From assembly GCA_016432725.1 (NCBI GenBank), contig JACJDG010000001.1, positions 162,309 through 226,308 of the forward strand: a stretch of 64,000 bases of DNA, read 5' to 3'. A model generated the notes under the pieces. It ran no database searches. It was not told the DNA's origin and saw only the letters and a list, made by a program, of their open reading frames with translations. The stretch comes from Streptomyces sp. DHE7-1. Lineage in GTDB: Bacteria > Actinomycetota > Actinomycetes > Streptomycetales > Streptomycetaceae. Below are positions 1-9,680 of the stretch, one piece after another. Each line of letters begins with the position of its first letter. Position 1 is the stretch's first letter. Position numbers and translations under genes: made by a program.

Positions 1-8
1 CGCCGCGT

Positions 9-407
9 TCAGGCCGCAGGCAGGTGGCCGTCTTCAGCCAGTCTGCCCTCGTCGGCTGCCTCCATCTCGGGTTGGGTGACGAGGTGACCTCTTCCCCAAG
101 ATGCGTTCCCGTGCTTCGCCGGCGAGGATGCTCTGCTTGTACTCCCATAGCTTGTTCCGATCCTCGCGCGTCAGGTCCGGGGGAGTTTCCCCACCTCGTC
201 CCAGGCTGCTGCGCGGGCCGCTCTAGCGGCAGGCCAGTCCTCACGCATGATGGCCCTACTAACCTCACTCAACGCTCGCGTCAGTGGTCTGCGGGCTTCT
301 TTCTGCGTCTTTGTGAACCCTGGGAACTGCGGCTGCTTGGCCCGGCGCTGTTCCCAGGCGGGTCCGCCAGTGGTGAGGCGGACGCGCGGACGTCCCCTAC
401 TCGTCAT
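9..407 (-). pseudogene. Short hypothetical protein, broken by frameshifts
   Basis: The reading starts at 407 (MTSRGRPRVRL), is basic and helical, and leaves frame near 178. It then continues in a second frame (PPDLTREDRNKLWEYK) and apparently a third (EMEAADEGRLAEDG) to a stop at 9. Charged helical composition is kept across all three segments, so they look like one gene of about 130 residues with two indels; the first lies in a CCCCC run. Family not recognised. It lies just left of an IS5 element, on the opposite strand. Confidence 0.45.
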
Positions 408-713
408 CAGGTCGCTCCTCAGTGTGGAGTTGTTCGGGGCGGCGAGGGCGTAAGCGGGGCGGTTGTCGAGGGGCTGGGTCTTGCACGAGCACACCATCCC
501 CATGGTTGCTCTGCGTTGATCCGAAGTGAGACTGGCCGGTGACATCCAATTCTGACATCCACGGCCTCGAACGTCAGCGGTTGTACACACGCATCGGAGA
601 CCAGTCCGAACATGGAGGCGACGTGCTGATCGAACTCTTAGAACGGCTAACACAATGAGGTACGTCAGCCCTGGTCGCCGTGCCTCGTAGGCGAGTTGGG
701 CGTTGTCCGGGCC

Positions 714-1543
714 GTGGGGACTTCACCGTGGATCGTGCCGGATGAACTGTGGGAGCGGATCGAGCCGCTGCTACCGAAGAAGCAACGGCGGTTCCGATAT
801 CCCGGTCGTCTTTCAGTCCCGGACCGCCAGGTCCTGTGCGGGATCCTGTACGTCCTGCACACCGACATCCAGTGGGAACACCTCCCCAAGGAGCTCGGCT
901 TCGGCTCCGGGATGACGTGCTGGCGCCGGCTGCGGGACTGGAACGAGGCCGGCGTCTGGCGGCGGCTCCACGAGACCCTGTTGGCTGAGCTCAACGCGGC
1001 AGCCCGACTCGACTGGTCCCGCTGCGTGGTCGACTCTTCGCACGTCAGGGCCCTAAAAGGGGGTTCCACACGGGCCCGTCGCCGGTCGACCGGGGCCGGG
1101 CGGGCTCGAAGCACCATGTGATCACGGATGGGCACGGGACCCCGCTGGCGGTCATCCTCACCGGTGGCAACCGCAACGACGTCACCCAGCTGATGCCGCT
1201 GCTGGACGCCATCCCGCCCATCCGCGGACGCGTCGGTCATCCCCGCCGCAAGCCGGACTCGCTCTTCGCAGACCGCGGCTACGACTACGACATCTACCGC
1301 AACCAAGTCCGAGCCCGCGGTATCGTCCCCGCCATCGCCCGCCGAAACACCTGCCACGGCACCGGACTCGGTGTCTACCGCTGGGTGGTAGAGCGGACCT
1401 TCGCCTGGCTCCACCGCTTCCGACGACTCCGCGTTCGCTGGGAACGCCGAGCCGACATTCACGAAGCCTTCCTCAAACTGGCCTGCTGCCTCATCACCCA
1501 CCGGCAGCTCAGGTCACTGCGCGGACCGCCGCTAGACGGTTGA
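714..1543 (+). CDS. IS5 family transposase, two overlapping frames joined by -1 frameshift
   Basis: DDE transposase. The first frame gives the helical N-terminal domain (WERIEPLLPKK) and first catalytic Asp (CVVDSSHVRALKGG). The second gives TDGHGTPLAVILTGGNRND, the second Asp (FADRGYDYD) and the Glu region VVERTFAWLHRFRRLR. The frames overlap, and reading back one base near 1055-1063 restores the family sequence (KGGFHTGPSPVDRG). Length about 275 residues is normal for the group. GTG at 714 is preferred to TTG at 696 because similarity begins at TSPWIVPDELW. The last residues (after LITHRQLRSL) run past the usual stop, so the element's right end is probably lost near 1518. Confidence 0.85.
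1054..1063 (+). other. Probable -1 ribosomal slippage site of the IS5 transposase
   Basis: The run TAAAAGGGGG lies exactly where the first transposase frame (ending near 1121) must pass to the second, which lies at -1. An A AAA GGG type heptamer is a known slippery motif in IS elements. No downstream pseudoknot was worked out. Confidence 0.55.
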
Positions 1544-1835
1544 CAACTTCGTCGGGGGTGAAGCTCCAGCCGACCAGGCGCGGCCCACTCCAGTTGATGC
1601 CGATCACGAGTCCATCCCGGGCGGCATCTGGTAGCACGCGATCGCACCATGTGTCCAAGGGCATGGAATCAACGCGAAGCCCCTGCCCCCAGATCTTTGC
1701 TGCCCTCTGGGCCCGCGACGAGGTCGACCAGAAGGGAAGACTTCGCGTGCCATCCGCAGAGAGGTGAGTCGGGCTTCCATCGTCATCCCGAACGAGCCAG
1801 ACCACGCTGCTCAGGCCGACGTCGCGGAAGAAGCG
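1509..1835 (-). pseudogene. DUF2750 domain protein, truncated at both ends
   Basis: Reads FFRDVGLSSVVWLVRDDDG, then PFWSTSSRAQRAAKIW and DGLVIGINWSGPRLVGW, matching the DUF2750 family. The start is missing: upstream of FFRDV the sequence becomes the MFS fragment at about 1835. The last residues run into the IS5 transposase tail, so the native stop may also be lost. Function of DUF2750 is unknown. Confidence 0.7.
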
Positions 1836-2647
1836 CGGGCCTGCTAGCTGTCGCGCTCGCAATCCTGGTCCACGCCTTGGCCGACGTACCCGCGCGGGGG
1901 TGGACCGCCTCGCCGACGCTGCTCGAATGCCTCGCCGTCATCGGCGTCGCAACGGTGCTCACCTGGCACGAACGCCGCACCGCACACCCGATCGTTCCGC
2001 CGGCCGTAGCGCGGTCCGTACCGGTGTCGGCGTCGATGACGATCCTGTTGGTCATCACCGCCGGCGTGTTGGGCGCGCTGTTCAGGGCCACCTTCTACCT
2101 CCAGGACGTACTTCAACTCGACCCACTCGACAGCGGTCTGCGCGTGCTCCCGCTGACCGTGCTCATGGTCCTCGGCTCACCTGCCGCGGTTGCCGCAATG
2201 CGCCGATATGGTGCGCGCCGCACCGCGATCGCCGGTACGGTCCTCGTCGTGGTCGGCATCGCGGGGCTTTCCCGGCTCGGTTCCGTCAGCACATGGATGG
2301 CCATGGCTGCAGCCTTTGCCGCCATCGGTGCCGGGTTCGCCACCGTGATGGTCACCGCCACCGGGACCGTCGTCGGTGACGCGCCGCCCGGGTACGCAGG
2401 GGTCGTCAGCGGACTCAAGCAGACCGCCATGAATATCGGGCCGACCCTCGGCATCGCTGTCGCGGCCAGTGCAGCTGGCACGGCTGTTTTTACCATGAGC
2501 TCCACTCTGCTGATCCTGGCCTCACTCGCCGCTCTCGGCCTGTTGCCCGCGTCGCGGCTGCCCCGGCGCCCGGCCCGCCAGGAAGGAGACGACACGACCG
2601 CCTCGCGCCCGGCGCAAGCACCAACACGGGTAGCACCCGTTCGATAA
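1836..2647 (+). pseudogene. MFS drug-efflux transporter (DHA2/EmrB type), C-terminal half only
   Basis: About 265 residues with seven hydrophobic segments (for example LLAVALAILVHALADV, MTILLVITAGVLGALF, LLILASLAALGLLPAS) and the ATVMVTATGTVVGDAPPGYAG loop typical of 14-TM DHA2 exporters. The N-terminal half is absent: the frame upstream of 1836 belongs to the oppositely oriented DUF2750 fragment. This is a junction fragment and is not expected to work. The stop at 2647 looks native. Confidence 0.75.
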
Positions 2648-3016
2648 TCAAACAGTTGAGCAACCGCCGAACACACCCAGGCCCGTCCGGTCATGTATCA
2701 GACCGATCTTCAGTGTCGGCAAACGATCGTTTGGCGACAGGCGCGCTCTGAAGCCGGCCGCCGGCGCCGCTCGCCTTGAGATCCGGCGGCAGTGACGGGG
2801 GCATAGCCTCGGGTTCAAGAACTTACGCAGCCTGGCCCGTCGTCGTGATCGCACTCGTACCGCCGCTGATGTACATCGTTGTCAGCTTGAGGGATGACCC
2901 GACTCCTGTTGATCATCCTCCCCGCTCGCCGAGGTTTCACCCTGTGGGGGCACTGCTGGACCAGCGGTGCCTGCCACCATGGAACCCCCCTCGTAAAACT
3001 GTTGTCTGGAGTACGC
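2648..3016. other. Intergenic region before psd; no convincing gene
   Basis: About 370 bases. A weak frame from 2776 encodes one hydrophobic stretch (AAWPVVVIALVPPLMYIVVSL), possibly the remnant of a small membrane protein. The psd promoter presumably lies here but no clear -35/-10 pair was seen. Confidence 0.3.
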
Positions 3017-3646
3017 ATGCCCGTTCATTCTCCGGCTCGCCTCGCCCGCGGATCCTCGCCCTGGCTTGCGCCGACCGTCGCCACGGCGGTCGCGAGCCTG
3101 ATCCGCGCCCCCCGTTCGAAGCGCGCCCGGGCCATTGCGGTGCCGGCCACAGCGCTCGCAGCCGGGATGCTGTGGTTTTTCCGCGACCCCGAGCGCGAGA
3201 TCGCTGAGGGCCGGGTCATCTCACCCGCCGACGGCGTGGTGCAGAGCATCATGCCGTGGAAGGACGGACGCACCCGGGTCGCCATCTTCATGAGCCCGCT
3301 CAACGTGCACGTCAACCGTGCGCCGCTGGCCGGCACGGTGACCTCGGTCGAGCACGTCTCCGGCGCCTTCGTCCCGGCCTTCAACAAGGAGTCCGAGAAC
3401 AACGAGCGCGTCGTCTGGCACTTCGACACCGAACTCGGCGACATCGAGATGATCCAGATCGCCGGTACTGTCGCCCGGCGCATCGTGCCCTACATCCCGC
3501 AGGGCACGAAGGTCGAGCAGGGCGACCGGATCGGTCTGATCCGCTTCGGCTCGCGCGTCGATATCTACCTCCCCGAGGGTGTCGAGGCCGCGGTCGAGGT
3601 CGGACAGAAGACGATCGCGGGCGTGACACGCCTCGACCGCTCCTGA
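3017..3646 (+). CDS. psd: Phosphatidylserine decarboxylase proenzyme, short form
   Basis: Converts phosphatidylserine to phosphatidylethanolamine at the membrane. 209 residues, the length of the short actinobacterial PSD type. Family motifs are in order: WFFRDPERE, SPADGVVQ, FMSPLNVHVNRAP and the self-cleavage GS in IRFGSRVDIYLP (about residue 178-185), whose Ser becomes the pyruvoyl group. An N-terminal hydrophobic stretch anchors the protein. ATG at 3017 gives the family-like start (MPVHSPARLARGSSPWL). In Streptomyces pssA usually follows; here a VTT membrane protein starts two bases after the stop, so the two are probably co-transcribed. Confidence 0.92.
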   Translation: MPVHSPARLARGSSPWLAPTVATAVASLIRAPRSKRARAIAVPATALAAGMLWFFRDPEREIAEGRVISPADGVVQSIMPWKDGRTRVAIFMSPLNVHVNRAPLAGTVTSVEHVSGAFVPAFNKESENNERVVWHFDTELGDIEMIQIAGTVARRIVPYIPQGTKVEQGDRIGLIRFGSRVDIYLPEGVEAAVEVGQKTIAGVTRLDRS

Positions 3647-3647
3647 C

Positions 3648-4418
3648 GTGCGCTTGAATGCGGCGCAGGGAGAAGCCGCCCGAACGACCTGGGCCGTGGC
3701 AGGCGTCAGGCTGGGACTTCTGGCGGTGGTCATGGCGGGCACCGCGGCCATGCTGATCTCGACAGCGCCGGACGGCCTGCTCAGCCCGGGCGACAGGACG
3801 ACCGGGACCAGTCCCACCGTGATCGCCTTCATCGGCATGTACGCCCTGGCCACGTGCGTCTTCATTCCCAAGCCCGCGCTGAGCGCTGTCGCCGGCATTC
3901 TCTTCGGCCTGCCGGTCGGACTACTCGTTGCTGCCCTGGGAAACACGGCAGGAGCCCTGATCGGGTACGGCGCCTCCCGGCTTCTGGGCAGCGACGCCCT
4001 GAACCTGCTGAGCACGCGCAACCGTCACGTCGACGCCCTGCGGGCACGGCTTGCGCAGCGGCCCTTTGTCAGCATGCTCTGGATGCGCATCACACCGGGT
4101 ATGCCCTTTGCGGCGGTGAGTGTGGCAGCAGGCTCCAGCCGCTTGCCCGTTCTTCCGTTCGCTCTGGCCACCGCGCTCGGCACACTCCCTGCCACAGGTG
4201 CGTGTGTGGCGATGGGCACTGCCGCCTCCTCGCTGTCGTCACCGGTGATCTGGGGCCCCTTTGGCGCTGCTGTGGCCGTCTTCGGCGCGGTCTTCCTCAT
4301 CCGGCGCAGGAAAAGAAGTCAGTTCTGTCCCCCGTCGTCCTCGTCCAGCTCCGGTGCGTCCGGGTCGCGCAGCGGACGCAAGGATCCGGCGGCTGGGGTG
4401 GAGGCGGTAAAGCTGTAG
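3648..4418 (+). CDS. TVP38/TMEM64 (VTT domain) family membrane protein
   Basis: Polytopic membrane protein with VTT hallmarks: F-I-P-K-P-A-L-S near residue 68, GLPVGLLVAALGNTAGALIGY and RITPGMPFAAVSVAAG. Such proteins are thought to act in lipid scrambling or membrane homeostasis, which fits its place after psd. GTG start at 3648. Residues after about 220 (Ser-rich, SQFCPPSSSS onward) are antisense to the Tn3 tnpA fragment, so the native C-terminus was probably replaced at a junction near 4317. Confidence 0.8.
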   Translation: MRLNAAQGEAARTTWAVAGVRLGLLAVVMAGTAAMLISTAPDGLLSPGDRTTGTSPTVIAFIGMYALATCVFIPKPALSAVAGILFGLPVGLLVAALGNTAGALIGYGASRLLGSDALNLLSTRNRHVDALRARLAQRPFVSMLWMRITPGMPFAAVSVAAGSSRLPVLPFALATALGTLPATGACVAMGTAASSLSSPVIWGPFGAAVAVFGAVFLIRRRKRSQFCPPSSSSSSGASGSRSGRKDPAAGVEAVKL

Positions 4419-4586
4419 CGGCCGAGCAGGTTCAGGTTGCGGTGCTTGAGCGGGGACAGGCGGGCGACGTCCTCGTCTCGGATCTCGTGGCCTTCGGCGC
4501 GGAGCTGGGCGACGGCGGCGTCGATGTACTTCGTGGTCCGGAGCACGACGGCATTGAGGACCAGGCCGAGCGCGCCGAGCTGGTCT
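4319..4586 (-). pseudogene. tnpA: Tn3 family transposase tnpA, C-terminal segment
   Basis: Reads DQLGALGLVLNAVVLRTTKY followed by VARLSPLKHRNLNLLGRYSF and LRPLRDPDAPELDEDD, the end of Streptomyces Tn3-type TnpA. It continues, without apparent loss, the tnpA segment at 9061-9545: that segment ends in AYRDGMED and this one begins DQLGALG. The 4.47 kb between them is an inserted element. Confidence 0.88.
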
Positions 4587-4718
4587 TATCCGAACTAGCC
4601 CAGCTCGGTGGCAGGTCCGCCTGCGAGCAGTCGTTCACCACGGAAAGTAGTCGTGAAGAAGTTGGGTGGACGGGTTCCGTCGGGCGTGTCGTGCACGTCG
4701 TCCGCGTGCTTCGCGGTC

Positions 4719-5203
4719 TTACTGGGAGAACGCGTAGGTCCGGACGGGGTCGAGGTGCAGTTCGAAGGGCCCGAAACAGTCGGCCGCGAGGGTCGCGACC
4801 GGAGCGCCGCAGGGGCAGGCCCGGTTGAGTCCCTCATCGCCTGTCGGTCCGCAGCACCCACTGCTGTTCTCCCAGTTGGGCAGTGGCTGAAGGCTGGCGG
4901 CGTCATCAGGGTGCACCAGCACTGTGTGTCGGCTGCCCGCCGAGATGACGAATCCTTCTTCACGGCAGACCACAGGTCCGCGCGACTGAGCCGGCTTCGG
5001 GTCCTCCTGATCGTCCTGCACCACGTAGGGAGGCCCCAGGGCTCGGGATCGATCGCGTAGTGGCCCCGCGGAACAGTGGCAGGTGCCCGGCGTGTCTCCT
5101 TGTCCCGGTCGCACTCGTCGTCTGAGACGTCAGGGACGGCGGCAAGCTCGGCCAGCTCCGGCGTGATCGCGGTGCCGCACTTGGAACAGAGGAAGACGGT
5201 CAT
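4719..5203 (-). CDS. Hypothetical Cys-motif protein of the recombinase element (frameshifted)
   Basis: About 160 residues. It starts MTVFLCSKCGTAITPELAEL with an N-terminal CxxC, then has a conserved-looking core (RGHYAIDPEPWG, PYVVQDDQEDP), a second Cys cluster (SGCCGPTG, ACPCGAP) and ends in LHLDPVRTYAFSQ. The frame slips at about 5030 in a GGGG run; one more G joins both halves. It begins 16 bases after the second recombinase stops, so it is co-transcribed. I recall similar unnamed Streptomyces proteins; function unknown. The paired Cys motifs suggest metal binding. Confidence 0.6.
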
Positions 5204-5219
5204 CCCCTCGTTGTAGTGC

Positions 5220-7660
5220 TCAAGACTGCCCCTTCGCATCCTCGTTTCGCTGCTCGGAGTCGATGCGTGCGACGACGCCACGGAGATCGGGCATGCCCAG
5301 GTGGACGGTGGTGTGCCGGGCCGCGAGGTCGCGCATAGCGGCGAGCTTCTGCTCGGCGGCGGCGAGGCTGGCCTCGATCGCGGCGACCTCGCCGAGCCAT
5401 CCCTGTTCCTTGGCCTCCTGGAGCCGGTCGAGCAGGTTCGCGTGGATCTCCTCCAATCGGGGCATCTGCTCGGGATCGGGCCGCAGGACAGGACAGCGGA
5501 TGCAGGCGTGTTCATGGACGCAGGGGGTGCCGAAATCGCGTGCGCAGACGCCGAGGGCGACCTTCCGCAGCTCGAAGTGGGCGAGGAAGTCCTGCCACTC
5601 CTGGACGGTGGGCTCGCGGTACTCCTCCCCGGGCCGCAGCGACCGGCGGCGGGCGATGAAGGACCGGTGGTGGTTGATGACGTCCTCGGGATAGATCGCG
5701 GCATAGCCGAGAGTCGTGTCGACCATCCGGTGGCCACAGATGCGGGCGGCGATGTGCGGGGGCAGGCCGGAGCGGAGGGCGTCGGTCACGAAGATTCTCC
5801 GGAAGTCGTGCGGCGTGTATCGCAGCTGCTCATCGCCCGGCCCGGTCAGCCCGCTCGCGGCGAGGGCGTCGTTGAGGCAGGTGTAGATGTAGTTGCGCGG
5901 GATCGCCCGGTCTTCTGGGCCGCAGCGGCGCTGGAACAGGAACGGCATCGGCGCACTCCAGAGCCGTTCCAGACTGTCGTAGGCGGAAACCAGGGGCATG
6001 GCCTGCTGCCCGCGCCGAACGCGATGGATGATCGCTGTCAGCACCTCGCCGAGCTCTGGTGAGACCAGCAGCAGCCGCTCCTGGTCGAGCTTGGACGGGG
6101 CGACCTGGAGCATGGGCACGATCTCGCCGGTGGTGGGCAGCTGGTAGGCGACGAAGCTGTGGTGGGTGAGTTCGAGTGCTTCCTCGATGCGCATGCCGGT
6201 GTGGCGAAGGACCTCGACAATGGCCCAGGCCCAGAAGGCGCGTTCCTCTTCCACCGTCAGGTCCCGGCGGCGGCCGGTGGCGGGGTCGTCGGCGTAGACG
6301 CGGGAGGACACCCCTGCCCGGCGGAGGAGGTTCTCGCCCGCCGGAGTGGTGAACGGGGCTCCGGCCGGGGTCTCCCGCCCGGTGGCGAGACAGGTCTGGG
6401 CGTCCTTGAGCTGGCACTCGACAGCCTTGACCAGGGCCGGGAGTGCGGGCAGCAGGGTGCGGGTGCGCTGGTCCATGGCCGCCTTGCGGCGGGCGCGGTT
6501 CTTGCTGTGGTCGGTGTCGCTGTCGCGGATCGGGCAGGGTGCCACCCACGGGCCCCAGCGCGTCGGTTCGTCGGCGGCCCAGCGGGCGAGATCCTGGTAG
6601 AACGTGCGGACCCAGCTGAACACGGTGTGTGCGTTGACCCGCGGCCGGATGGGGGTGCCGTGCCGGTCACGGACCATGCGGACCCGCTCCCGCCAGGCGG
6701 TGACGGTGTCGGCGTCCAGCCGCAGCGAGTCGATGCCCGGGTGGTGTTTCTCCAGGTCGCGCCAGAACAGTCCGGCCAGGGTGCGGGCCATGTCCTCCAG
6801 CGTGGTGTAGTCGACGTCCACCGCGCGCTCGGTGAGGTAGTCGACCAGGAGGTCGCGTATCGCGGTGCAGGTGATGCCCTGCCGGTCGACCAGGGCGGCC
6901 GGTGTCAGCTGCCCTGGCAGCATCACCGTCTTCAGCCGTGCCGGGGCGTCGGGGCCGAAGACGCCGAGGCCCGCAAGGAGCGCGTAGAAGAGGTGCTTGC
7001 CGTGGTAGCCGTTCGTCTGGTGCTCGCCGATGGCGTGCTGCAGCTCGACGCAGTCGCCGATGGTGACGTCGTGGACGGTGCCGCCCTTGGAGGCCACGAT
7101 CCAGGTGACGCGGTTGAGTGCGTTGTTGCAGTCGTTGGATCCCGCGTGGCCGGTGGCCGTGTACTGGTCCTTGAGCGCCGCGAAACCGTCGGGATCGGTG
7201 ACGCTGCGGATGTGTGTCAGCAGTTGCGAAGGGCGCTGCCGCAGTAGCCATCGGTAGGCGGGGCGTACGACTTGTCCGCCCCGCAGCGGGATCATGCCGC
7301 AGCACAGATCGGCGCGGTCGTACTTGCGTGCCCGCTGGCGCTCGGCGAGCCACTGCATCGGCAGCCGCGTCCACTCTCGGCCGGCGTCCTCGGCTCCACT
7401 GGCCATCCAGCGCTCCTGCCAGGTGCGGCCGGGCTGGTCCTCCAGCCAGTCCAACAGCTTGATCAGACCGCGGTGCCGTGTGCGCAGGTTGGCGTCGCTG
7501 TCCGCGGTGAACGGCAGCGCGAGTGTGCGCTCCAGCACCTGTTCGCGCGGTTCCTCCGTCTGCCACCAGGTCGCCGGTGCTTCGCGTTTCTCCTGGCCGG
7601 GACGCAAGGGGGCGTGACGGACGGGGCGGAGGGCCGGGCAGTCACGGTCGCGGTGGTCAT
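5220..7660 (-). CDS. Large tyrosine recombinase/integrase (second of pair)
   Basis: About 810 residues; catalytic domain in the C-terminal half: RHTGMRIEEALEL (Arg I), TPHDFRRIFVTDAL (HxxR) and CGHRMVDTTLGYAAIYP with the Tyr nucleophile. The long N-terminal region probably binds DNA, and after the catalytic domain there is a Cys-rich patch (CARDFGTPCVHEHACIRCPV) and a coiled coil. The uninterrupted frame starts at 7607, but ATG at 7660 (MTTATVTARPSAPSV) overlaps the stop of the upstream recombinase as ATGA and joins this frame if one C is added to the CCCCC run near 7612. Likely acts with its partner to move the element. Confidence 0.85.
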
Positions 7661-8902
7661 GCCGGGCCTCCGCCGAGGGCGGCCGTGCCGAGCAGTGTCT
7701 GGAGAACCTCGGAACGGTAGCCCGGGGCGGGCATCACCGGTTTGACGGGCTCCGCAGCCTGCCGGACGTGGTGGGCCAGGACGTGCGCGACGACCTCGTC
7801 CTCGGCGGGTTCGAGGTACTGCTCCGTGGTGCTGATGTGGAGATGGCCAAGGACCCATTGGACGTCGGTGAGCGAGAGCTTGGGGTCGCGCACCATGCGT
7901 TTGGCCGCGCTGTGCCGCAGGTCATGCAGGGTCCAGTTCGCTCCCAGGGTCTCGTTGGCCCGGGTGAACACCATGCGTGCCGCGTCGTAGCTCAACGGTC
8001 TGATCGGGCGCCGGAGGGTCCACCACAGCGGCTCCTCCGGCCCGTCGAGGGCCTGCGGGCGGATCTGCTGCTGGTAGAGCCGCAGCCAGACGAACGCGTC
8101 GCTGGAGGCAGGGATCCATTGCAGGGCCCGGGAGCCCTTGCGGATGACACCGATCGTCTGGTCACCGGGGCTGACCCGGTCCCGGCTGACGCCGAGGAGC
8201 TCCGAGGCGCGCGGGCCGGCCGAGATGTAGAAGGCGACCAGCGCGCGGTCGCGGTGCGAGGGCAGGGCCGCGAACAGTTCGTTGAATGCCTGGTCGGGGA
8301 TGCCGCGCGGGGTTCGCCGTGGCTCCTTCGGCTGGTAGGGGCCCGGCGGCCAGGGTGCTTGAAGGCGTGCATCGGGTTGTGGTGGGCGTTGAGGTGCTCG
8401 TCCTCGGCGCGCTTGGTCTTCGGGCACGGGTTGAGCAGCGGCCGTCCGTGCATGTCGCGGTGGTACTCGTAGAAGCTGCGGACGACTGCCCGCGCGTGCC
8501 TCCGGGTGCGTGCCGCGTAGTTCTCGCCCGCGTACCGCTTGCCGGTCACCGGGTTGACCGACCCGGGCGCCGGGGCCGCGGCGGCTTCTTGACCATCTTC
8601 AGCCACAGTGCGAAGTCTCGGGCCTCCGCCCGTCCGGCCCGGTCCCACGGCACGTCGACAGCCCACAGAAACCGGAACCAGGCCAGCAGCTCGTACGCGT
8701 ACGAGCGGAGCGAGGCCGGGCTGTCGTCGTCGGCGAGCATGTCGAGCAGGAACTCACTGACTGCCGCCACCTCAATCCCGTCCCGGTCGAGCAGCCGGTA
8801 TGGCAGGGACGGATCGCCGGTCTCCTCGACCCGGCCGACCCTCGGCACCGTAAGCGCCGTGACGTCCCGTAACTGCATGCTCTCTTGCACCTGAGCCTCC
8901 AC
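7657..8902 (-). CDS. Tyrosine recombinase (first of pair), frameshifted
   Basis: N-terminal SAM-like core-binding domain in one frame (VSEFLLDMLADDDSPASLRS, YELLAWFRFLWAVD), middle in a second (RKRYAGENYAAR-type segment, VVRSFYEYHRDMHGRP) and catalytic domain in a third: SAGPRASELLGVSRDR (Arg), HDLRHSAAKRM (HxxR), LGHLHISTTEQYLEP (His and Tyr). Breaks lie near 8575 and 8350. All catalytic residues are intact, so this is either a recent double-indel pseudogene or two sequence errors. Total about 415 residues. First gene of the element's operon; about 150 bases separate it from the right border. Confidence 0.75.
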
Positions 8903-9060
8903 GAGTTGCTGTGGTCTCCAACAGCTCGTGATGACAGCACATCAGGAACGTGATGTGGCAAGGCATCCGAGGCAAGCTGACCGGCCTGGTGCTTGGTCCC
9001 GTCACCGTGTGTCGATCTCCGGAGACTCGTCGGCTCACACCCCGGTAGTTCGGTCAATAG

Positions 9061-9545
9061 GTCCTCCATGCCGTCGCGGTAGGCCTGGTGGATGGTGCCG
9101 CGCTTGCCGTGGCACACGTCGCGGGCAAGCTTGTGGCGGGACTCCTGGACGGTGAGCTGCCGGTTCATCTGACGGCGGTAGGTGTCGTCAACCGGGTCGA
9201 CCACCCGCAGCAGGTGCTCGGTCTTGGCGATCCAGCCGTACTCCGCGAACGCCGCCCCGAGCGGGGTCGGGCGGCCGTCGCGTCCGAACATGCGCAGCAG
9301 GTCGTAGGCGCGGACCTGGTTGGTGATCAGGGAGCCGGCGACCTTCAGCATGTCCGGCCAGTGCGTGATCACCTTGTTCAGGTTCACGCGGTTGCGGGCC
9401 AGGTCCTCCACCGCGCCGTACGTGCCCGTCTCGACGCCGGGCATCGTGGCCCGCCAGAACCGCTGGTCGTCCAGGTCGCGGAACCGCGGGCTGAAGTTGT
9501 AGCCGAGGATCTTGAACAGGCCGAACACTACGACCAGGCAGAGCC
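9061..9545 (-). pseudogene. tnpA: Tn3 family transposase tnpA, central segment
   Basis: Reads VFGLFKILGYNFSPRFRDLD, RFWRATMPGVETGTYGAVED, NKVITHWPDMLKVAGSLITN, YRRQMNRQLTVQESRHKLAR and GKRGTIHQAYRDGMED, the conserved catalytic half of Tn3 TnpA. The N-terminal two thirds is missing upstream of about 9545. The 3' continuation lies beyond the inserted element, at 4586-4319. Confidence 0.88.
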
Positions 9546-9625
9546 GAGCAGACGCGGCCCATGGCGTCCAGGTCGTGCGTACAGTGGCGCGCTCCACCTG
9601 GACGCCAGGAACCACGCCCGCTCCA

Positions 9626-9680
9626 CGGTGTGTGGGTCGATGGGAGCTGGGGTGAGCGGTGGGTTGAGGAGGTAGGTCAG
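9626..9680. repeat. Repeat E, copy 1
   Basis: Sequence around GTGTGGGTCGATGGGAGCTG followed by GGTGAGCGGTGGGTTGAGGA. A similar stretch occurs at 20872-20937, and both copies sit directly downstream of the stop of a leftward gene (TauE fragment here, VOC protein there). No function known; both could be a shared terminator-proximal or recombination sequence. Confidence 0.4.

Larger units (their letters stand above)
4587..9059 (-). mobile_element. Two-recombinase integrative element inserted in Tn3 tnpA
   Basis: Joining 9061 onward (reverse strand) to 4586 onward rebuilds uninterrupted TnpA, which fixes the borders to within a few bases. GGTC occurs at both borders (4583-4586 and 9060-9063), once as part of tnpA and once as a duplicate or recombination core. 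The ends are imperfect inverted repeats: TTATCCGAACTAG at 4587 and, on the reverse strand, TATTGACCGAACTAC at 9059. Cargo in one leftward operon: two overlapping tyrosine recombinases and a small Cys-containing protein. The layout resembles Tn554-type elements (TnpA/TnpB/TnpC) but the third gene is unlike TnpC. Confidence 0.75.
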
